Below are positions 18,300 to 25,375 of a stretch of DNA of 44,983 nucleotides, in pieces. The first letter of the stretch is position 1. Each line of letters begins with the position of its first letter. The stretch lies in assembly GCF_913054185.1 (NCBI RefSeq), contig NZ_CAJXIV010000022.1, positions 1 through 44,983 on the forward strand, written 5' to 3'. A program made the position numbers and the translations under genes. Below the pieces are notes generated by a model. That model did no database searches. It saw only the letters and a list, made by a program, of their open reading frames with translations, and was not told where the DNA came from. The stretch comes from an uncultured Shimia sp. (GTDB lineage Bacteria > Pseudomonadota > Alphaproteobacteria > Rhodobacterales > Rhodobacteraceae).

Positions 18300-19348
18300 T
18301 GGGATCGATTAAACTTGAAGGCGTCGAAAAATGGTTTGGCGATGTCCAAGTCATCAAAGGCATCGATCTTGACATCGAGGACGGCGAATTTGTCATTTTT
18401 GTCGGCCCGTCCGGTTGCGGAAAATCCACATTGCTGCGGATGATCGGTGGCCTTGAGGAGACCTCACGCGGAGCCATTAGGATCGATGGTCGCGACGTGA
18501 CGGCCGAGCCACCGGCAAAACGCGGCCTAACCATGGTGTTCCAAAGCTATGCGCTCTATCCGCATATGAGCGTGCGCGACAACATGGGGTTCTCGCTCAA
18601 AACCGCTGGTGCACCCAAGTCTGAGATCGACGACAAGGTCAATCACGCAGCCAGTGTTCTGAAGCTGGAGCAATACCTCGACCGACGCCCCAAGGACCTG
18701 TCTGGCGGCCAACGTCAGAGGGTTGCGATCGGGCGTTCAATAGTACGCGACCCCACGGCCTTTTTGTTTGACGAGCCATTGTCGAATTTGGACGCGGCGC
18801 TCCGGGTGGAGATGCGCTACGAAATTGCCAAACTTCATCAATCCCTTGGCTCTACCATGATTTATGTGACACACGATCAGGTCGAAGCGATGACGCTTGC
18901 GGACAAGATCGTGGTCCTGGAGTTCGGTAAAGTCGCGCAGGTCGGGTCGCCGCGCGAACTCTATGAACGTCCGGCCAATCTGTTTGTGGCGCAGTTTATT
19001 GGCTCACCAAAGATGAATGTCATTCCATGCAGCACAGAGGGAACTTCGTATAGCCTCCCTGGCGGACGTGGCGGCGAGTATCACGGGGCAAGCGAAGCCG
19101 CCCAACTTGGCATTCGCCCTGAGCACATGGAAGTTGTGTCTGTTGGAGAAGGCGCGTTGGACAGTGTGATTGATGTCGTCGAATATCTTGGCGCTGACTG
19201 TTTTGTCATCTTGGACTGTGGCCCGTTGGGGAAATTAACAGCCCGCGTTTCTGGCGAAACCACTTTGAAGTCGGGAGACAGGGTTGGCTTGAATTTCCCG
19301 CCCGAACGAATTCATTTCTTCGATAGCGACGGAAAGGCGGTTTGCTGA
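18299..19348 (+). CDS. CUT1 ABC transporter ATPase (MalK/UgpC-like)
   Basis: This is the energising subunit of the solute importer. With the start at 18299, which shares a base with the previous stop (TAATG), the protein has 349 residues. It shows Walker [10 protein letters not shown] (36-44), a signature [13 protein letters not shown] near residue 133, Walker [15 protein letters not shown], and the switch His in [10 protein letters not shown]. The C-terminal TOBE/OB domain of MalK-type ATPases is present ([14 protein letters not shown]...). The longer open frame from 18254 reads through the glycosidase gene and is rejected. It is the last gene of the operon. Confidence 0.94.
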   Translation: MGSIKLEGVEKWFGDVQVIKGIDLDIEDGEFVIFVGPSGCGKSTLLRMIGGLEETSRGAIRIDGRDVTAEPPAKRGLTMVFQSYALYPHMSVRDNMGFSLKTAGAPKSEIDDKVNHAASVLKLEQYLDRRPKDLSGGQRQRVAIGRSIVRDPTAFLFDEPLSNLDAALRVEMRYEIAKLHQSLGSTMIYVTHDQVEAMTLADKIVVLEFGKVAQVGSPRELYERPANLFVAQFIGSPKMNVIPCSTEGTSYSLPGGRGGEYHGASEAAQLGIRPEHMEVVSVGEGALDSVIDVVEYLGADCFVILDCGPLGKLTARVSGETTLKSGDRVGLNFPPERIHFFDSDGKAVC

Positions 19349-19726
19349 ATTTATGGCTCGAGACGCTCCCGCGTTCCCGGGGTGGCAAGTCGGCTAGACA
19401 AGAGAGGCGATCATTCCAGACCGTTCGACTTCAAGCCGGGTTTTGTTCAAAACCAAGCTGTGAACATTGCTGTTTTACCGCCGGCTGAAGGCCGCATACC
19501 ATTCAAAGGCTGCCATGAAATACGGTAACCGTATAGGTGCTGGCAAAAGGACGCAGCGTTTCCACCTAATTGGGCATTTTACAAATTGCCCACTACGCGC
19601 ACATGATTTTGAGCGTTCCAAAAGGCTGCAGTTATGTCGAATGTCCGCTGTGAGAAAGCTGCATCGCAGCATTGTCTCAGTTGGCAAAAGTCCGATTTGG
19701 GCCGTCTGTGAGGACGGCCCAGAGAT
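19349..19726. other. Non-coding junction between the ABC operon and the accessory island
   Basis: No gene was recognised. The stretch holds a DNA palindrome GGTTTTG-TT-CAAAACC (19439-19454) and a strong hairpin near its right end (listed separately). It is probably the left edge of the accessory region that carries the recombinase and the HD-GHKL gene. No tRNA gene was seen that might have served as an integration site. Confidence 0.4.
19698..19721. terminator. Hairpin downstream of the recombinase gene
   Basis: TGGGCCGTC and GACGGCCCA form a perfect 9-bp stem around a 6-nt loop. It lies 6 bp past the recombinase stop on the minus strand, where a terminator is expected. No long U-run follows in either direction, so it may be a weak intrinsic terminator or simply an inverted repeat at the island edge. 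Confidence 0.45.
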
Positions 19727-20359
19727 TTAGATTTCTACCGCCTCGGCAATCGTCAAAGCGTCTTCTAGTTCAACACCGAGGTATCTGACTGTGCTGTCCA
19801 TCTTGGTGTGTCCAAGCAGGAGCTGAACAGCACGCAGATTGCCGGTCTTCCGGTAGATCTGCGCAACCTTCGTCCGCCGCATTGAATGGGTGCCGTATGC
19901 ACTCGGCTCCAGCCCGATTGATTTCACCCAATCTCGCACCAGCCGCGCATATTGCCGTGTCGAAATGTGTAGTCGTTCATGGAAGCGCCCTGGCCATAGG
20001 AATTCGGAGCCGATCATTAGCGGCTCTTCCATCCACCTCAAAATAGACTTCCGCGTTCCCTCGGTAATCTCAAAGCGGACAGGTTTCTGTGTCTTGCTTT
20101 GAATGATCGAGGCCCGCTCTTTGACCTGTCCTGCGGCGAACACATCAGCCACCTTCAATTTGACCAGATCGCACCCCCTAAGTTTGCTGTCGATGGAAAG
20201 ATTGAACAGAGCAAGGTCGCGGTGACTTTCAGCGATTTCCAGGCGCACACGGATTGCCCAGACATGCTTAGGCAAAAGCGGACGTTTCTGCCCGATAATG
20301 CGGCCTTTGTTCCAGGCAGGGCGACATGCACGAATGGCGGGTAAGTTTGGTGTTTGCAT
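19727..20359 (-). CDS. Short tyrosine recombinase/integrase
   Basis: This is a site-specific recombinase of the phage-integrase family. It shows the catalytic set: Arg in SKLRGCDLVKL, Lys in QSKTQKPV, HSMRRTK (His-x-x-Arg), His in LLGHTKMD, and the nucleophile Tyr in STVRYLG. The start at 20359 follows GGAGG by seven bases, giving about 210 residues. The open frame to 20458 is longer but lacks such a site. The protein is nearly only the catalytic domain; the usual N-terminal core-binding domain is short or absent. Such small integrases are frequent on alphaproteobacterial islands. It lies next to the HD-GHKL gene and may have moved it. Confidence 0.88.
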   Translation of the reverse strand: MQTPNLPAIRACRPAWNKGRIIGQKRPLLPKHVWAIRVRLEIAESHRDLALFNLSIDSKLRGCDLVKLKVADVFAAGQVKERASIIQSKTQKPVRFEITEGTRKSILRWMEEPLMIGSEFLWPGRFHERLHISTRQYARLVRDWVKSIGLEPSAYGTHSMRRTKVAQIYRKTGNLRAVQLLLGHTKMDSTVRYLGVELEDALTIAEAVEI

Positions 20360-20446
20360 GGTGGATCCTCCGATCCACCACTCCCTCCCACGGCGACAAC
20401 ACGATGTTGACCCAGCCACCATATCAAAGGATGCCGCACTAGATAC

Positions 20447-20498
20447 GAATGGCCGCAATGCGCAGATTGCGACATTTGCAAAGTCGTGCGAACGACCC
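20447..20498 (+). repeat. Degenerate 52-bp repeat, copy 1
   Basis: Starting GAATGGCCGCAATGCGCAG, this 52-bp stretch matches 23829-23880 at 40 of 52 positions without gaps and in the same orientation. Conserved cores are CCGCAATGCGCAG and TTTGCAAAGT. It lies in the gap between the recombinase and the HD-GHKL gene. Similar dispersed non-coding repeats occur in Rhodobacterales genomes, but the family is not named here. Confidence 0.6.
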
Positions 20499-20599
20499 TA
20501 AGCGGCAGTTCGTATCCAATAGAACCTGCCGCAGTGCAGCTTACCCGAAGCAGACATTGGTCGTTAAGCTCAGAAAATGACACTTGAAACCAAGTGCTT

Positions 20600-23566
20600 C
20601 TACTTGCCTTCAGCCCTTTTCTTTTTACTTTGCATAGCCTTGTAAGCACGGCGCTCAAATATCTCATATTTCTCGCCAAGCTTTTCTCTAAGTTGGGTTA
20701 GCAATTGGTCCACCTTGACCTTCGAGTTTGGTAGGTAAGGAACACCAACAAGCTCAATCCATCGGTCAAAGACGACCACATCACGGTTCTTCTTTGGTGG
20801 CTGTTTATAATTAGATAGTTCATGGAAGCCGATCACCGAAGTATCGCTGCCGTCTTTCTTGAGTGTCTTCCGCCAATTATGGACGGCTTCAGGCTCCGAT
20901 AGGCGGGTCCCACGCTGAATCATCCAGCCGTCCACCACATCCTTTTCAAGTCCATCCAAGAGCTTGGTTGCGGATTGCCCCGGCTTCATCTTCGATTTTA
21001 TCAAGTCGACGAAAGAGGATGGAATAAAGACATTCAATGCAGTTGTCGATTGTGAGATGAACTCGATTGCTTGACCTTGAAGCGTTCTGGTTAGTTTGCC
21101 TTTCATGGTGAATTTTCGTCCTGAAAACTCGTCGTTTGCGTCATGTGCCAGCAAAGATTTGGCAGGCAGACCAACTATTAGCTGATCGAGAGTCGATGCA
21201 TCATCCCGTCCACCATAACGCATCAGTGCATACCTCGGAGTGTAGCAATTCAAAAAGTGCGCGTTATTCAAGATTACACCATCTGAGCAACGGAGCCACA
21301 CGTGCTTCCGGCGGTCGTAGGACGGCCCAAGATTTTGGCCCCGATACCTCGGAAATACAAGCTCTCGGTCTTCTGACATTTGCCAAAGACAGGAAAAAAC
21401 AAACTCGTCCGTGATGTCTGCCAGAATCTCATCGGCAAACGAAAGCTCCTTTGAGGCATAAGAGTTTCGTTGTAAATTCAAGGGAAACGAGCCGGAATTG
21501 TCGCCAATCGAAAGCGACGGGAGATTAAAAATGCTTGAACTGAATGACCGCTCGATATTGTGCGGACCGAAGCGTTCCTCATTACTTCCAGATACACGTA
21601 TTTGGTTTACTGCCAAATCCGGCGCATGGGCTTCATAAGACCAGTTCACTTCGAAATTTTCGGTTTCGAAGTAGTTCCACGGGTCTTCGTATCTGTTGGA
21701 CTTGGACGGCAGGTAGCACTTTTCATCCCACGGAATTTCTTTGCCGTCCTCTGTGTAAACAAGTTTCGGGTATCTACCAAAATATTGGCTGATAGGTTGA
21801 TGTGAACTAACCTCTTTGCTGTACCTACTAGGTAGAAGTTTCCCTACTTGTGTTTGCAAGCGCTCCGGCACTTCGATTTGAATTTTGGTTCCCACTTCGC
21901 AATCGTGCCGAAGGACGTTGATTGCTCCGGTCTCAATACCCGCTGAAAACTTCAAACCTCTTGTCGTCGGTTCTGAATAATGGCGAGTTTCAACGGTAAT
22001 CTTGTCGCCAAGCAAGAATGCTGCAAGTGCTCCTACGCCAAACCTGCCGCTCCTCTGAACTGTCTTTAGTCCGTCAGGTCTTTCGAATTTTTCCTTCCAT
22101 GCGTCAGAGCTTCTAAACGATGCACCCGCCATCAAAAAATAATTCTTGATGATATCTTGCGTCATACCGACGCCACGATCAATGACCACGATTTTCGTTA
22201 CTCTAGTCCACGCCCCACTTTGTTGGTCGTTAGACAGTTCGAAGTCGATTTGCACATCTCCGATGACATCTGCGCGACGCTTGGGTTCATCAATCGAGCC
22301 ATCTAAAACGAGCTGGTCCAGCTCTTTCACTGCGTCGGTGGCGTTCTGCACTAACTCACGCAGGCCAACAGAAATGTCATTTGAGTACAATGGTCCAACG
22401 AGGAGCTTGAGGAGTTCACTGCCCGACGTTTCAAAAGCAATGCGTTCCGGAATGTAATTTATGGTCTTTGCAAAACCTTCCGCGTCGTCGATATTTGATT
22501 TTATCCTACGAATGTGTAGGCCCAGTTTATTTAGGCCACTATGAGAGTGCAGCCCATAAACTTCACCTAGAATAGCCCAAGTGATGTCCAATTCCCTCTG
22601 CAAGTCTTCAACCCAGTACTTTAACCTCAAGAATGTCGCGACGTCTTCTGGTTGAGCCGTGATGTCAATTGCTTCGGGATCGGTCAGATTTGTGATGTCA
22701 GAGACGCACTGATGCACAGACCATTCCCGAGTTGAGATGGGGCTGTTGAATTTCGAGACTTGTGTGCGGGCCGCAGGTGCCCTTTCACTTTGGATTTGAA
22801 GGTAGTCTGCAATCCGCAAGAGCGACATCAAGTAAATTGGGTGGGCTGAGCGCGTTTCAATCTTATTGTTATACTTACTTTCAAGGTAAGAAAATGTCTG
22901 ACGAAGTCCCATGCCGTGGCTACGCGCAACCAAACCTCCGATGTCTGATAGAAACTTCTCGTAGTCGGTGTCTGTTTGGCAGAGTCGCACAACTGAACCA
23001 TCGATTGAAGGCAGGCCTTGCAGTGCAATTTCGTGAGCCAATCTCGGGTGGTGTCGACGAAGGAACTCTCCCACCAGTAGAATGTCAAACTCATCCCACG
23101 GATCATCAAACGAAGGAAATGTCGTTACTGGCTTGTAGTTGGTACCGAATAAGGACTCGAGTTTGTTCGCATCAAACCGGCGTGCCTCAGCCAAGAAAGA
23201 GACCCACAACTCGTTCCATGGCCGGTCGCCGAACCCTTCTATCGGTCTGAGCGGGCCGTCTGCCGATATGAGCGTGCAAAAACCGTCCTTTGTGAGATGC
23301 ATCCCAAGATCATGAAGCATGACGGAGGTTGTAAGAAGTGCGAAGTCGACGTCAGACATCAATTCGCGTGATTTCTCCGTTGCAAGATCGACTGCGGTTT
23401 CAAGAACCGCCTCAAAATGGGTGATGTCGTGATCCGTATATTCTGGAAAGAAGATCATTTTGTTCGAGGTAATATGCTTCGAAATTTTCGACACAGCACC
23501 TTTGACGTAGGCATCCAATTCTTGGTTGTCTTTAATCCGCTCAAGTACGACTTCGGTAATCTTCAT
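20600..23566 (-). CDS. HD-domain / GHKL (Hsp90-like) ATPase fusion protein, candidate defence protein
   Basis: This is a 988-residue soluble protein with no named family that I can assign. The N-terminal part (about 40-260) looks like an HD phosphohydrolase-type domain: H50 in DHDITHFEAV, the H85-D86 pair in MLHDLGMH, further histidines at 172-173 and 178, and D254 in RIADYL. The middle (about 385-570) is a GHKL/Hsp90-like ATPase: N-box LRELVQNATDAV (E404, N408, D411), G1-box VIDRGVGM (D463-M468), and G2-box SGRFGVGALAAF (506-517). The last 400 residues are not recognised. The gene stands alone on the minus strand between a recombinase and an IS110 transposase. Its codon use and base composition appear more AT-rich than the flanking operons, which suggests transfer. 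Confidence 0.85.
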   Translation of the reverse strand: MKITEVVLERIKDNQELDAYVKGAVSKISKHITSNKMIFFPEYTDHDITHFEAVLETAVDLATEKSRELMSDVDFALLTTSVMLHDLGMHLTKDGFCTLISADGPLRPIEGFGDRPWNELWVSFLAEARRFDANKLESLFGTNYKPVTTFPSFDDPWDEFDILLVGEFLRRHHPRLAHEIALQGLPSIDGSVVRLCQTDTDYEKFLSDIGGLVARSHGMGLRQTFSYLESKYNNKIETRSAHPIYLMSLLRIADYLQIQSERAPAARTQVSKFNSPISTREWSVHQCVSDITNLTDPEAIDITAQPEDVATFLRLKYWVEDLQRELDITWAILGEVYGLHSHSGLNKLGLHIRRIKSNIDDAEGFAKTINYIPERIAFETSGSELLKLLVGPLYSNDISVGLRELVQNATDAVKELDQLVLDGSIDEPKRRADVIGDVQIDFELSNDQQSGAWTRVTKIVVIDRGVGMTQDIIKNYFLMAGASFRSSDAWKEKFERPDGLKTVQRSGRFGVGALAAFLLGDKITVETRHYSEPTTRGLKFSAGIETGAINVLRHDCEVGTKIQIEVPERLQTQVGKLLPSRYSKEVSSHQPISQYFGRYPKLVYTEDGKEIPWDEKCYLPSKSNRYEDPWNYFETENFEVNWSYEAHAPDLAVNQIRVSGSNEERFGPHNIERSFSSSIFNLPSLSIGDNSGSFPLNLQRNSYASKELSFADEILADITDEFVFSCLWQMSEDRELVFPRYRGQNLGPSYDRRKHVWLRCSDGVILNNAHFLNCYTPRYALMRYGGRDDASTLDQLIVGLPAKSLLAHDANDEFSGRKFTMKGKLTRTLQGQAIEFISQSTTALNVFIPSSFVDLIKSKMKPGQSATKLLDGLEKDVVDGWMIQRGTRLSEPEAVHNWRKTLKKDGSDTSVIGFHELSNYKQPPKKNRDVVVFDRWIELVGVPYLPNSKVKVDQLLTQLREKLGEKYEIFERRAYKAMQSKKKRAEGK

Positions 23567-24002
23567 TCTGCTCTTCTTAATTACTCACGTTATGGGCGAA
23601 CTATGACAAATTGTTCACAAGAAAACCAGTTCGTTCACGCGATTGGAATTGAAACGTCTGCCGGTCAACTTGTAGCGAACGGCAGCTCTCCGGCATAGAC
23701 GTCTACTGTTTTTTGGCTACAGCAAAAGTCCGCTCTCCGCACGATGTGTGGAACGTCCACGTCAGCTAAGGGCTGCCTGCAGTCATCCGACAGTTTCCTT
23801 CAGCCTAACCCCGCTGGCAGGGTGGATCGAATGACCGCAATGCGCAGGAAGCGGAGTTTGCAAAGTTTCGCGAGCGGCCCAGAGCTGACATTCACATGCC
23901 TCAAAGCGAATGACATGGTGTGTTTGCGGTTGTCGCTCTCCTCGGGCGAACGAGGTCCAGTATACTGGCCTCACAAATCTTAAGCCGTAGAGGAGAACGA
24001 CC
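23567..24002. other. Non-coding region upstream of the IS110 transposase
   Basis: No protein gene is supported. This region holds the promoter side of the HD-GHKL gene, copy 2 of the 52-bp repeat (23829-23880) and, in its right part (about 23910-24002), the left end and promoter of the IS110 element. A good ribosome binding site (GAGGAG) precedes the transposase start. The exact left end of the insertion sequence cannot be placed because IS110 elements lack long terminal inverted repeats. Confidence 0.5.
23829..23880 (+). repeat. Degenerate 52-bp repeat, copy 2
   Basis: This copy begins GAATGACCGCAATGCGCAG and aligns without gaps to 20447-20498 with 12 mismatches. Both copies are on the plus strand, 3.4 kb apart, and bracket the HD-GHKL gene. 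They may be traces of recombination or members of a dispersed intergenic repeat family. Confidence 0.6.
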
Positions 24003-25043
24003 ATGTCATATTATGTAGGACTCGATGTGTCCGTCAAATCCGTTTCGATCTGTGTTGTTGAGGCGGATGGTGCTGTTGTCGCACGCGGTGAAGTCTCGTC
24101 TGATCCGGATCAGATTGCCGCCTTTTTGTTCAGGCATGCGCCCGATGCTGAACGTGTTGTCCACGAGAGCGGCATTCTGTCGATCTGGCTGACCCGCGAA
24201 CTGGAGAAGCGGGGCCTCCCGATAATCTGTATTGATGCACGGCTGGCGCATAAAGCCCTGTCAGGCCGTCTTAACAAGTCTGATCGGGGGGATGCCGAAG
24301 GCTTAGCGCATCTCGCGCGAACTGGGTGGTTCACCCGGGTTCACATCCGCAGTGAGACGTCAGAACGCATTCGTGTCCTGATCGGCACACGTGAACGCTT
24401 GATCAAGATGCGCAAAGATTTAGAAGGACATGTCCGTGGGGTGTTGAAAGTTTTTGGGATCTGCATGTCAGGCGTGCATCGCTCCAAAATGCGGCAAGCC
24501 TTCCGTGATCAACTTACCGAGGCGGGTACTACCGACCCTGCCATCGGTGTGATGGTGGACATGTTTAACCCAATCCATCTGGCGCTTTGCTCTGCAGCCG
24601 ACGCAATGGACGTTGAGCTTAGGGCCATCGCGCGAGGAAGCGATCTTGCTGTGCGCCTCATGACAGTTCCGGGTGTCGGCCCTATCGTCGCTCTTGCCTA
24701 CATCGCAACACTGGATGATGCAGCAAGGTTCAAAAAGTCAAAAGATGTCGGCGCATTCCTGGGCCTCACACCGCGACGCTATCAATCTGGCGAAATGGAT
24801 TGGTCAGGGCGCATTTCAAAATGCGGAGATCGTGATCTGCGACGATTGCTGTACTCGGCGGCCACAACTTTGATCACACAAGTCAAAAAGCCATCACCTT
24901 TGCTGACATGGGCTACGCGCCTGAACGAGCGAAAAGGCTTAAAAAAGGCCGCTGTCGCAGCCGCAAGGAAGATTGCAGTTATCATGCACTGCATCTGGCG
25001 CAATGACGCTGTTTTTGACCCAAGCATGGAGGGCGTAGCTTAA
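24003..25043 (+). CDS. IS110-family transposase (DEDD recombinase)
   Basis: This recombinase combines an N-terminal RuvC-like DEDD domain with a C-terminal Transposase_20 domain that holds a catalytic serine. Visible are D8 (GLDVS), E55 (VVHESG), D94 and D97 (SDRGDAEGL), the helix-hairpin-helix TVPGVGPIVA (221-230), and S262 in RRYQSGE, followed by ISKCGDRDLRRLL. The 346-residue length is complete, and no frameshift or stop is seen, so the element may be active. Members of this family use a structured bridge RNA encoded in a non-coding end of the element to pair target and donor DNA. The start has GAGGAG nearby. Confidence 0.95.
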   Translation: MSYYVGLDVSVKSVSICVVEADGAVVARGEVSSDPDQIAAFLFRHAPDAERVVHESGILSIWLTRELEKRGLPIICIDARLAHKALSGRLNKSDRGDAEGLAHLARTGWFTRVHIRSETSERIRVLIGTRERLIKMRKDLEGHVRGVLKVFGICMSGVHRSKMRQAFRDQLTEAGTTDPAIGVMVDMFNPIHLALCSAADAMDVELRAIARGSDLAVRLMTVPGVGPIVALAYIATLDDAARFKKSKDVGAFLGLTPRRYQSGEMDWSGRISKCGDRDLRRLLYSAATTLITQVKKPSPLLTWATRLNERKGLKKAAVAAARKIAVIMHCIWRNDAVFDPSMEGVA

Positions 25044-25240
25044 TCAGAAATTACGAATACCTGCCCGAGAGACTAAGGGTGGGTTCAGCGTCCTTCGGGA
25101 CGGTGGCGGATCAAGCCAGTCTAAAGCGGTAGAGGTGGAACGCTTCCAACCTCGCGAATGACATTCTGGCCGATCAGCTCCCGGACGCCATCATGAAGCG
25201 GCAATGCCGACTTCGGAGAGAACCACGACCCCGAAAGACA
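25044..25240 (+). ncRNA. Candidate bridge RNA region of the IS110 element
   Basis: About 200 bp of non-coding DNA directly follows the transposase stop. In the IS1111 subgroup of IS110 elements the guide (bridge) RNA is encoded in the downstream flank; in other IS110 elements it is upstream. The segment holds short self-complementary stretches (for example GGTGGGTTCAGCGTCC followed by GGGACGGTGGCGGATC), compatible with a folded RNA. Assignment rests on position and family knowledge only; the borders are guesses. Confidence 0.35.
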
Positions 25241-25322
25241 AGTAACCCAGTTCCTTGACTTCTCCGCAAACAGAGAACCGCTTTTACAACCTGAGTTGCG
25301 AATTGCGGATCCGATGCCTTCC

Positions 25323-25368
25323 CAAGATGTTGCGAGGTGATGCCGTATCAACACTTCGCAACATCTTG
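25323..25368. repeat. 13-bp perfect inverted repeat past the sulfatase-like gene
   Basis: CAAGATGTTGCGA (25323-25335) and TCGCAACATCTTG (25356-25368) are perfectly complementary with 20 bp between them. The repeat lies 8 bp beyond the stop of the minus-strand gene at 25376, so it may end that operon's transcript, although no T-run follows. It could alternatively mark an insertion-sequence border or target site. The stretch 25240-25322 beside it shows nothing recognisable. Confidence 0.6.
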
Positions 25369-25375
25369 TAGAACC

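Larger units (their letters stand above)
23900..25260 (+). mobile_element. IS110-family insertion sequence (borders approximate)
   Basis: The element is defined by its transposase gene at 24003-25043 plus non-coding DNA on both sides. The borders are estimates, because family members have no long terminal repeats and often make no target duplication. The longer non-coding flank lies downstream of the gene, as in the IS1111 subgroup. The right end could lie anywhere between about 25200 and 25320. Confidence 0.4.

Noticed and set aside
19349-25375. A complete prophage or integrative conjugative element
   Set aside because: Only a recombinase, one large gene and one insertion sequence are present. 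No structural, replication or conjugation genes and no tRNA-linked att repeats were seen.
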